Source: a bacterium UBP17_UBA6191 (GTDB lineage Bacteria; Muiribacteriota; UBA6191). From it: a DNA stretch of 15,292 bases. Below, piece after piece: positions 1 to 6,865 of this stretch. A program made the translations under genes and the position numbers. The stretch covers positions 1-15,292 of the forward strand of contig DITF01000077.1 of NCBI GenBank assembly GCA_002422125.1, written 5' to 3'. The notes below the pieces were generated by a model. That model was not told where the DNA came from, searched no databases, and was given only the letters and a program-made list of their open reading frames with translations. Numbering within the stretch: position 1 is the stretch's first letter; every line of letters starts with the position of its first letter.

Positions 1-2
1 AG

Positions 3-1673
3 GAATTCCCGTTCTTTTCTCAAGAGGACTCAAGTCAGACGGAGTTTAGAGAGACAAAGGGAGCAGAACTAAGTGCTCAACAAAACAGTGCTTTGCAGGG
101 GATTCTTAAGGAGCCTATATCTAAAGTTTGCTATTTGCACGGGGTCACAGGATCTGGAAAAACTGAGGTGTATCAGGAATTGTGCCAGCAGGCGTTTCGT
201 CAAGGCAAAGGAGCTTTGATTCTGGTACCTGAAATTGCCTTGACTCCCCAGATTAAACGACGCTTTTATGAGCGATTTGGGGAATTAGTCACGGTCATTC
301 ATTCCGGTTTGACCGAGAAGGAAAAATATCGTGAGTGGAGTCTGATTCATAGTGGCTATCGTCGCTTGGTGATTGGGGCTCGTTCGGCTTTATTCACCCC
401 ACTTAGACCATTGGGTCTTATTGTAGTAGATGAAGAAGGGGAAGGCGGCTATCGTCAGGATACAGCCCCGTTTTATGATGCGCGAACGGTAGCTGAAGAG
501 TTGGCATCCCGCGCCGGGGCTCGCCTTGTATTTGGCTCGGCCACCCCATCAATTCAGGCCTATTCCCGAATTAAATCCAGGCAGTTTGCTTGTTTTGAGA
601 TGCCAAAACGGCATCATTCGCAGGCAATGCCCTCCATTCGTTTGATCGATTTAAAGGCTGAGTTTCATAATCGAAATCTCAGTGTCTTTTCCAAACCTCT
701 AAAAGAAGCCTTACAAAATGAGTTGAGCAAAGGAAATCAGGCCATTTTGTTTGTCAATCGCCGTGGCCATTCCAGTTTTGTCATGTGTCGCAATTGTTCT
801 CATGTATTGGAGTGTGATCATTGTAAGGTATCTCTTACCTACCACGACACATCCATGCACCTTCACTGCCACTACTGCGACTTTAAGGTTAAGGTTCCTG
901 AACTTTGCCCTGAATGTAAATCCACGGCCATTAAATATTTTGGCATTGGAACCCAAAAGGTAGAGTGGTTCTTTCAAAAGGAATTCCCTGGGGTTCGATA
1001 CGCCAGATTGGACACGGATGTAACTAGTGTAAAAGGTGCAGCGGAATCCATCTTAAATAGAATGCAAAATAAGGACATACAGGTTTTGATCGGAACCCAA
1101 ATGATTGCCAAAGGCCTGGATTTTGAGGATGTGACTTTGGTGGGAATCCTAAATCCCGATTCCATTGTAAAAATGTCGGATTATTCAGCTTCTGAGAAGG
1201 CTTTGCAATTATTGGTACAAATTGCTGGTCGGGCTGGAAGGCGGCAGAAACAAGGCTTGGTACTTTTGCAGACTTATCAGCCTGAGCACCCCGTTTACCG
1301 ACATTTTTTAACTCAGAATACCAAGCAATTTTTAGAAGAAGAGCTTAAGATGCGCCAGGAGTTAAATTATCCTCCAAGCTCGGTTCTAATACATATTCAA
1401 ACCAACAGCGAAATTATGGAACAGGCCGAAGCCGCTATCAATGTCACCCATTTTAGGCTTTGTGAACTACTCAAAACCTTGCCAGTACTGGAAATCACAC
1501 CGCCCCAAAAATCCCCCATTGAAAGAATCGATCGCCGCTGGCGTTATCGCTTTTTGCTTAAAACCAGATACAGCAAGGAAGTCTGGACCGCCCTAAAAGA
1601 AATTCGCGAAGGATTTAAGGCCCAGGGTCAAACCAGATTAAAAATCATGGTGGATGCGGATAACTTACTTTAA
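3..1673 (+). CDS. priA: Primosomal replication restart helicase PriA, N-terminus cut by the window edge
   Basis: Superfamily 2 DNA helicase that reloads the replisome at stalled forks. The frame is open to the left edge (556 codons visible, against about 730 in the family), so the TTG at 93 is not a start; the missing part is the DNA-binding N-terminus. Visible in order: Walker A GVTGSGKTE (143-169), motif II at 429-440, GSATPS near 535, a zinc-binding region with four CxxC pairs (about 785-920), then GTQMIAKGLDF and the arginine-finger region QIAGRAGR (about 1219-1242). All are classic PriA landmarks. Motif II reads DEEG instead of the usual DEEH. The stop codon TAA directly abuts a 176-bp palindromic element. 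Identity is certain; whether the motif II change affects ATP hydrolysis is unknown. Confidence 0.96.
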   Translation, partial: EFPFFSQEDSSQTEFRETKGAELSAQQNSALQGILKEPISKVCYLHGVTGSGKTEVYQELCQQAFRQGKGALILVPEIALTPQIKRRFYERFGELVTVIHSGLTEKEKYREWSLIHSGYRRLVIGARSALFTPLRPLGLIVVDEEGEGGYRQDTAPFYDARTVAEELASRAGARLVFGSATPSIQAYSRIKSRQFACFEMPKRHHSQAMPSIRLIDLKAEFHNRNLSVFSKPLKEALQNELSKGNQAILFVNRRGHSSFVMCRNCSHVLECDHCKVSLTYHDTSMHLHCHYCDFKVKVPELCPECKSTAIKYFGIGTQKVEWFFQKEFPGVRYARLDTDVTSVKGAAESILNRMQNKDIQVLIGTQMIAKGLDFEDVTLVGILNPDSIVKMSDYSASEKALQLLVQIAGRAGRRQKQGLVLLQTYQPEHPVYRHFLTQNTKQFLEEELKMRQELNYPPSSVLIHIQTNSEIMEQAEAAINVTHFRLCELLKTLPVLEITPPQKSPIERIDRRWRYRFLLKTRYSKEVWTALKEIREGFKAQGQTRLKIMVDADNLL

Positions 1674-1849
1674 GAGCCAGTCCTTGATCTCTATTCTACT
1701 GCGATTTGCTGCGGACTCCAGATACTGTGTTGTGCGGCTAAAATCCATCTCACCGTGCAATTAGCACGCCATCAACGGATTTTAGTCCTCCGCCTTGTCT
1801 CTGAAATCCTCGCTAAATCTCGTAACGAAGATAGATCAAGAACTGGCTC
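1674..1849 (+). mobile_element. Palindromic 176-bp MITE-like element, copy A
   Basis: Non-coding element repeated in inverted orientation at 9463-9638 with identical length, no indels and about 24 substitutions by hand count (roughly 86% identity). The ends are 17-bp inverted repeats, GAGCCAGTCCTTGATCT (1674-1690) and AGATCAAGAACTGGCTC (1833-1849), with one mismatch. Inner palindromic arms include CTAAAATCC (1738-1746) facing GGATTTTAG (1777-1785), and CGTGC (1754-1758) facing GCACG (1764-1768) around a 5-base loop at the element midpoint. TAA lies on both sides (1671-1673 and 1850-1852), as expected for a 3-bp target duplication; the left TAA is the priA stop codon. No transposase is encoded. 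The transcript could fold into a long hairpin and end the priA mRNA. GAGCC ends with a TNA-type target suggest mobilisation by an IS5-family transposase (inference from memory). Confidence 0.85.
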
Positions 1850-1852
1850 TAA

Positions 1853-1869
1853 GAGCTTGTCCATGATTT
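1853..1869 (+). repeat. Degenerate solo end of the 176-bp element
   Basis: GAGCTTGTCCATGATTT matches the 17-base end of copy B at 14 of 17 positions and, like a true end, is preceded by TAA. Similarity to the inner side of the element fades within about ten further bases, so at most a stub of another copy is present. It lies three bases after copy A. It may be a decayed older copy or an end-like target into which copy A inserted. Confidence 0.45.
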
Positions 1870-1985
1870 ATGGTGTAGGCCAAGGCACGGCACGGTCAAA
1901 AAAACCATTATGCATGAGACATTTTTTGGGTAGGGGCTTATCAAGGCTGGAAGTGAGGTCTAAAACTGTGGCATACTAGCCGCTT
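1870..1985 (+). promoter_or_regulatory. Spacer between the repeat and mtaB, with a possible -10 box
   Basis: No protein or RNA gene is evident in this stretch. TGGCATACT (1969-1977) resembles an extended -10 element (CATACT preceded by TGG) and ends eight bases before the mtaB ATG. No convincing -35 box is seen at 16-18 bases upstream. There is no Shine-Dalgarno sequence before the ATG, so transcription from this box would give a nearly leaderless message. The call rests on the -10 resemblance alone. Confidence 0.3.
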
Positions 1986-3287
1986 ATGCAAAAGTTATCC
2001 GATCGAAAAATTCAAAAATCAGCCACTATCAGTTTTGATATTGTGGGTTGCAAGCTGAATAAATATGAGCTGGAAGTTATGCGCACTCAGGCCGAGAGGC
2101 TTGGTTTGGTCCCAGTGACGGGGGCGAAGAGTGATGTTGTGGTGATTAACACCTGTAGCGTTACCAATGAAGCGTCCAAAGATTCCCGGCGCATGATCCA
2201 TCGCTATCGCAGGCAAAACGATTCGGCATATATTGTGGTTACTGGGTGTTATTCCCAGACGGATTTAGAGGAAGTCAAATCACAGGGTGCGGACATGATT
2301 CTTTCCAATTTTGAGAAGGAGAAGTTTTTTGACTTTATCCGTGAAGATATTGAGAATCTGGATCTAAAGGATAATATTTCTTCCACTCTTTTGAATACGG
2401 TTGAGTTTCAGTCCCGCCCCTTTTTGAAGATTCAGGATGGGTGTAATGCCTTTTGCTCTTACTGCATTATTCCACGAGCGCGAGGAAGGTCTCGTAGCAT
2501 CTCACGAACCGAGGTGCTGGATCAGGTTAGTCGTTTGTCACAGACTTATCCAGAGCTTGTGTTAAGCGGGGTGAACCTTGGTCAGTATGAAGATACAGAA
2601 GGCTATGGTTTTTTGCACATGCTAAAAGATATGGTCAGGATTCCGAGTCTGAAAAAAATCAGGATATCTTCCATTGAGCCTGTGGATGTGACCGACGAAC
2701 TTTTGGATTTTGTTTTGGGGGAGCCAAAAATTTGTCGGCATTTGCATATTCCTTTGCAGGGAGCTGAGGACAATCTTCTAAAACAGATGCGTCGCAAATA
2801 TACGATTGAGGAATACACTAAAAAGCTTCTAAGAGTAAAAGCCTATGATCCTGATTTTTGCCTCGGTGCCGATGTTATGGTGGGATTCCCGACGGAAGAT
2901 GAATCAGTATTTGAAAAATCTTTAGCCAATTTGCGCTTAATGCCCTTGGACTACATGCATGTTTTTACATTTTCTGCTCGGGAAAAGACGGTAGCGGAAA
3001 ACTTGGATTCCTTAAATACCCCCAAACAAAGAAAAGATAGAAATCGCATGGTGACGGAGTTATCCCAAGCCAGAAAAAAGAGTTTTTTGGAATCCCAGCT
3101 AGGTAAAATTTTGCCAGCGGTGGTGGAAAGAAGCGGCACTCTGTCCTACCAGAAAGCCCTGACCGATAACTATATTCCGGTAATCCTCAATAAAACTGAA
3201 GAAGATGTATCTTTGCAATTGGTCCGAGTTCTTATCACTGAGGTAGGTTCGGACAAGGTCTTTGGGGAACTTGTCAGGGATCATTAA
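1986..3287 (+). CDS. mtaB: MtaB-type tRNA (t6A37) methylthiotransferase
   Basis: Radical-SAM enzyme that adds a methylthio group at C2 of t6A at position 37 of ANN-decoding tRNAs, giving ms2t6A. The 433-aa protein has the UPF0004 domain with three cluster cysteines (C22 in GCKLNKYE, C57 in NTCSVT, C88 in TGCYSQ), the radical-SAM CxxxCxxC motif (C153, C157, C160, followed by IIPRARG) and a C-terminal TRAM-like region. GCKLN and the overall length favour MtaB over MiaB or RimO. ATG 1986 is the first start after an in-frame TAG at 1977; no Shine-Dalgarno sequence precedes it. The glycosyltransferase gene begins six bases after its stop, so the two are probably co-transcribed although unrelated in function. 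Confidence 0.93.
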   Translation: MQKLSDRKIQKSATISFDIVGCKLNKYELEVMRTQAERLGLVPVTGAKSDVVVINTCSVTNEASKDSRRMIHRYRRQNDSAYIVVTGCYSQTDLEEVKSQGADMILSNFEKEKFFDFIREDIENLDLKDNISSTLLNTVEFQSRPFLKIQDGCNAFCSYCIIPRARGRSRSISRTEVLDQVSRLSQTYPELVLSGVNLGQYEDTEGYGFLHMLKDMVRIPSLKKIRISSIEPVDVTDELLDFVLGEPKICRHLHIPLQGAEDNLLKQMRRKYTIEEYTKKLLRVKAYDPDFCLGADVMVGFPTEDESVFEKSLANLRLMPLDYMHVFTFSAREKTVAENLDSLNTPKQRKDRNRMVTELSQARKKSFLESQLGKILPAVVERSGTLSYQKALTDNYIPVILNKTEEDVSLQLVRVLITEVGSDKVFGELVRDH

Positions 3288-3293
3288 GCTTTA

Positions 3294-4859
3294 GTGATCG
3301 CCTTTGACCCCTTTGCCAAGCTTAGTGATGCCGGAATATTGGAATATTCGGCTCAGTGGCATTCTTGGGTATTAAGAGAGTTTAATCCCTATTTTTTGTT
3401 GTATTGGATACTTTTAGTTCTTTTGATTTGGCTCATCAGAAACAAAAAAGTTGTGATACCTGACTTGGACTCCAAGTGGCTACGATGGGCTACAGTTTTG
3501 ATTCCCACATTAGTATGCGCTGGTTTTGTGGTATTTCAGACCGGTGGTGTGCCACATTTTGAAGATGAGTTTGCTTATGGCTTTCAGGCTAAGCTCATTG
3601 CCTCAGGCGACTTTGAGGGTCTGGTTATTCCAAAACAGCTAAAACATACCTTTGCAGTGCCCAATGTATTTATGAATACCGAGGGGAGACTGGTAGGGAT
3701 TTACTCTATTGGATATCCATTATTTTTAACGCCCTTTGCATTTTTTGACTGCTTATGGTTGGCCCCAATTGTGCTTTTTATACTGAATCTTGGTTTGCTT
3801 TTACGGATTGTGCAGACGGTTTTTTCTAATCGGCGTTGGGTGCCCTGGCTGGCAGTTTGTTTTAATCCATGGTTTTGTGCTTTTTCATCCTGGTATTTTT
3901 CCCAGCTTCTGACTCTTTTATTGGTGAACTGCATCCTGCTTAGGCGGCTTCAGAATAAGCCATATCTAGTAGATGGGTTTTTGTTAGGGGTTTTGGCTAT
4001 CACTAGACTGCCAGATGCCGTGATTGTATTCTTGGCAATTTGCATAGTTCGTCTGCGGGAAAAAGATTTTAGGCTCTATGATTTAATCGGGGGACTACCC
4101 TTTTTGTTTCTGCATTTTTTACAGCAAAAATGGGTGACGGGCTCTTGGTTTCTGACAACTTATGAGGTCTTTTCCAAATACCATAAGATGGGTTTTGGGA
4201 CAGATATTGGGATCCATGAACCCTGGGGGTTTAATCTGTGGCAGGCTTTGGAAAACCTGGGTTTAGCCTTGTTATCTCTTAATGAAGTACTGTTTGGTTT
4301 CCCAGCCTTGGGACTTTTACCTTTGATCATCTTTTGTTTTCGGGGTGGCTGGGTACTTAAAAGAATGGGTGGAATGTATTTGATAGTTTTGCCCTGTGTC
4401 TGGGTTGCCTTTTATTTCTTTTATTTTTATCCCGGAATTTTATTGGGACCAAGGTTTCATTTCCCTCTACTGGGATGTTTGCTGCTTCTGTCACTGGCTG
4501 GGATGCTTCGTTTCCGAATGTCGCAGCGACTGGCTGGTGCCTTTATATTATTGGGGTTTTTATCTGTGATTTACTGGCAGGATGTGATTAAAGATAGCGG
4601 AGGAATACTGACGAATCCAATCAAAGAAATGGGAGTTTCAATTGTGCCGGGGAAAGTTTATATCATCATGGAGCCAGAGGTTCAATTGACTCGGTCCGTG
4701 TTTATCAAGCCTCTCTATTATAATTTCTGGCGCTACAATGACCCTTGGGATCCAATGAATCCGATTTTTGTGGCCGAAAGAGATTTTCTGGAGCACAAAG
4801 CGTGGTTTTTTGAGCATTTCAAAGACCGTTTAGTTATCCTGAGTGCACAAAAAGAATAA
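3294..4859 (+). CDS. Multi-spanning GT-C-like membrane glycosyltransferase
   Basis: Very hydrophobic 521-aa protein with roughly ten membrane segments, the first at about residues 33-48 and 66-82. An acidic pair, D91-E92, lies in the first extracytoplasmic loop (HFEDEFAYGFQAKLIASGDF), where GT-C/GT39-type enzymes such as ArnT, PMT and Rgt proteins carry their catalytic acid. A GPRFHFPLLG stretch before a late membrane segment and a short soluble C-terminus also fit. Such enzymes use polyprenyl-phosphate sugars as donors outside the cytoplasmic membrane. The next gene encodes a likely polyprenyl-phosphate sugar synthase, which strengthens the call. The start is GTG 3294, directly after an in-frame stop; the nearest purine-rich block (AGGGA) is rather far upstream. 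Family assignment is from motif and topology only; the sugar and acceptor are not visible in the sequence. Confidence 0.7.
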   Translation: MIAFDPFAKLSDAGILEYSAQWHSWVLREFNPYFLLYWILLVLLIWLIRNKKVVIPDLDSKWLRWATVLIPTLVCAGFVVFQTGGVPHFEDEFAYGFQAKLIASGDFEGLVIPKQLKHTFAVPNVFMNTEGRLVGIYSIGYPLFLTPFAFFDCLWLAPIVLFILNLGLLLRIVQTVFSNRRWVPWLAVCFNPWFCAFSSWYFSQLLTLLLVNCILLRRLQNKPYLVDGFLLGVLAITRLPDAVIVFLAICIVRLREKDFRLYDLIGGLPFLFLHFLQQKWVTGSWFLTTYEVFSKYHKMGFGTDIGIHEPWGFNLWQALENLGLALLSLNEVLFGFPALGLLPLIIFCFRGGWVLKRMGGMYLIVLPCVWVAFYFFYFYPGILLGPRFHFPLLGCLLLLSLAGMLRFRMSQRLAGAFILLGFLSVIYWQDVIKDSGGILTNPIKEMGVSIVPGKVYIIMEPEVQLTRSVFIKPLYYNFWRYNDPWDPMNPIFVAERDFLEHKAWFFEHFKDRLVILSAQKE

Positions 4860-4860
4860 T

Positions 4861-5580
4861 ATGTGGTCACAAGATAACCAAACAATGCAAAGCGAAATCT
4901 TTCTATCCATTCTGGTTCCCGTCTATAACGAGGAACGAACCCTTTTAAGGCTCTTACAGGCCGTGCTTGAAAATCTCCCTGAGCAGACAGAAGTTATTGT
5001 GGTGGATGATGGTTCAAGCGATCAAACTCCTGAGATTCTTTTGGGGTTTCAAGCCAGTGTTCAAGTGGTACGGCAGCCTCAGAATTTGGGCAAGGGAGCG
5101 GCAATTCGTAGGGGCCTGGAATTGGCAAAGGGGAAATATGTCCTGATTCAGGATGCTGATTTAGAATATAATCCCAAAGACTACCCCGTGTTATTAAAGC
5201 CTTTACATGAAGGTAAAGCAGATATTGTGTACGGCTCGCGATTTTTAAATAATGGGCGCAGAGGCTCTTATCTGACTTTTTACATTGCCAATCGTTTTTT
5301 GACGATTCTAACCAATCTTTGCACTGGCTTAGAGCTGACCGACATGGAAACCTGTTACAAAGTGGTACCCTTACAAGCTCTCAAATCCCTAAATTTACAG
5401 GAGAATGGCTTTGGCATTGAACCTGAGATCACCTGTCGTTTAGCCCGCCAAACCAATCTAAGGTTTATGGAAGTACCTATTGATTATTTAGGACGGACGC
5501 ACCAGGAAGGTAAAAAAATTAAGTGGCGGGACGGGGTTAAGGCCGTGTTTCAGATTTTTAGATACACATATTTTAAATAA
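4861..5580 (+). CDS. Family 2 glycosyltransferase, DPM1-like (polyprenyl-phosphate sugar synthase)
   Basis: Cytoplasmic-face GT-A enzyme, 239 aa from ATG 4861. It shows ILVPVYNEE at the start of the Rossmann-like fold, DDGSSD (49-54), NLGKGAAIRRG, the metal-binding DAD (98-100) in QDADLEYNP, GSRFL, and LTDMETCYKV, the typical signature of dolichyl/undecaprenyl-phosphate sugar synthases. There is no C-terminal pair of membrane helices, so it is the short soluble type. The ATG lies one base after the stop of the membrane glycosyltransferase gene. A GTG at 4843 would overlap that gene, and an internal ATG at 4885 is a further option. Likely role: charge a polyprenyl phosphate with a sugar for the upstream GT-C protein. 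The sugar is unknown; the adjacent UDP-GalA pathway suggests galacturonate. Confidence 0.85.
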   Translation: MWSQDNQTMQSEIFLSILVPVYNEERTLLRLLQAVLENLPEQTEVIVVDDGSSDQTPEILLGFQASVQVVRQPQNLGKGAAIRRGLELAKGKYVLIQDADLEYNPKDYPVLLKPLHEGKADIVYGSRFLNNGRRGSYLTFYIANRFLTILTNLCTGLELTDMETCYKVVPLQALKSLNLQENGFGIEPEITCRLARQTNLRFMEVPIDYLGRTHQEGKKIKWRDGVKAVFQIFRYTYFK

Positions 5581-5584
5581 GCTC

Positions 5585-6862
5585 TTAGAGTCTCCAATGC
5601 CTTATGTTTTGGGGCAGTGTTCCTTGTTTGAGTACCGCTTTGACATCAGCAAAGACGGCTGGTTTGTCTTTGTGAAGCAGTGTTGGTATAAGCTCAAGAA
5701 AGCTTCCAAACTGTTTGTGGGCGGAACAAAGGATTAAGGCATCGTAGGTCTGTCCCGTAGTGTGTGAAGCAATACCCCAGCGCGTGAAATCTTCTTTGGT
5801 GACATAAGGATCAAGGGCTGAGATTTGGCAGTGGTAGCCTAAAAGCTCACGAATCACATCAAAGCTTTTGGAGTTTCTGGTATCTGGGACATCTTCTTTG
5901 AAGGTTAATCCGGCGACTAATACCCGGCTTCCGTGGATATTTATGCCCGAAGAAATCATGGCTTTGATGGTCTGTTCGGCCACAAATTTAGGCATGGCAT
6001 CGTTAATTCTGCGGCCTCCAATAATGATTTGGGGATGCATGCCAAGTTCTTCGGCCTTATAGGTCAGATAATACGGGTCAACCCCAATACAATGCCCACC
6101 CACAAGTCCCGGAGTCATGCGAATAAAGTTCCATTTGGTGCCAGCAGCCTCCAAAACTTCCCTTGTGTCTATACCCATTCTTTGAAAAAGCATGGCCAGT
6201 TCGTTCATCAGGGCAATATTGACATCGCGCTGGGTGTTTTCAATGACTTTGGCAGCCTCGGCCACACGAATGCTTGAGGCTTTATAGATCCCGGCTGTCA
6301 CAACTTTTCCGTAAATTTTTGCCAGATATTCTGTGTTTGCCTCAGTATCTGCGGCCACAATTTTTAAGATGGTTTCAAAGCGATGCTCATGATCGCCTGG
6401 GTTAATTCTTTCAGGAGAATATCCCAAATGAAAGTCTTTTCCATGAACAAACCCGGCCTTTTCAAGAATTGGCTTGCAGACCTCTTCGGTTACCCCAGGA
6501 TAGACCGTGGATTCATATACAATAATAGCCCCAGGCTTAAGGTTTTTGGCAATGAGGTTGGTAGCAGAAGTCACGGGACTTAGATCGGGAACCTTAAAAT
6601 CATCCACAGGAGTAGGAACGGCTACTATCAGGACATCACAGTCTTTAAGGCAGGAGGGGTCATTTGAGTAGGTGGCTGTACTGGCTTTTACGGCATCATC
6701 CCCAACTTCATTGGTGTCATCATGCCCAGCCAAGAGGTTTTGGATTTTTCTTTTAGAGATATCAAAACCTATCATTTTGTAATGTTTGGCAAAGGAGATT
6801 AAAAGGGGAAGTCCCACATAACCAAGTCCCACAACTCCAATTGTGACATCCAGATTTTTCAT
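5585..6862 (-). CDS. Nucleotide-sugar dehydrogenase (TviB/WbpO-like UDP-sugar 6-dehydrogenase)
   Basis: NAD-dependent four-electron oxidation of a UDP-hexose to a UDP-uronic acid. The 425-aa protein has the N-terminal Rossmann motif VGLGYVGLP (11-19), AVPTPV (81-86), YESTVYPG, YSPERINPG, the catalytic cysteine C258 in GGHCIGVDPYYL, and GLTFKED (319-325) with the C-terminal UDP-binding domain. Length and motifs fit the UDP-glucose/UDP-HexNAc dehydrogenase superfamily and resemble the TviB/WbpO branch most. Because the gene upstream is a UDP-GlcA 4-epimerase, UDP-glucose to UDP-GlcA is a reasonable product, but UDP-GlcNAc or UDP-GalNAc oxidation cannot be excluded. Its ATG lies three bases after the epimerase stop, so the two are translated from one message. 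It converges on the GT2 gene with a four-base gap and no obvious terminator. Confidence 0.88.
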   Translation of the reverse strand: MKNLDVTIGVVGLGYVGLPLLISFAKHYKMIGFDISKRKIQNLLAGHDDTNEVGDDAVKASTATYSNDPSCLKDCDVLIVAVPTPVDDFKVPDLSPVTSATNLIAKNLKPGAIIVYESTVYPGVTEEVCKPILEKAGFVHGKDFHLGYSPERINPGDHEHRFETILKIVAADTEANTEYLAKIYGKVVTAGIYKASSIRVAEAAKVIENTQRDVNIALMNELAMLFQRMGIDTREVLEAAGTKWNFIRMTPGLVGGHCIGVDPYYLTYKAEELGMHPQIIIGGRRINDAMPKFVAEQTIKAMISSGINIHGSRVLVAGLTFKEDVPDTRNSKSFDVIRELLGYHCQISALDPYVTKEDFTRWGIASHTTGQTYDALILCSAHKQFGSFLELIPTLLHKDKPAVFADVKAVLKQGTLPQNIRHWRL

Positions 6863-6865
6863 TAT

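Noticed and set aside
93..95. TTG as start of priA
   Set aside because: The frame is open and PriA-like (LSAQQNSAL) back to the first bases of the window, so this is an internal leucine.
1755..1979. 74-codon plus-strand ORF starting inside copy A of the repeat
   Set aside because: It begins in the element loop, has no ribosome site, resembles no family and overlaps the non-coding spacer before mtaB.
5578..5590. CTCTTAGAG as a bidirectional terminator between the convergent genes
   Set aside because: A four-base-pair stem without a T run on either strand is too weak to support a call.
5933..6277. 114-codon plus-strand ORF
   Set aside because: It lies antisense to the strongly conserved dehydrogenase and has no family resemblance.
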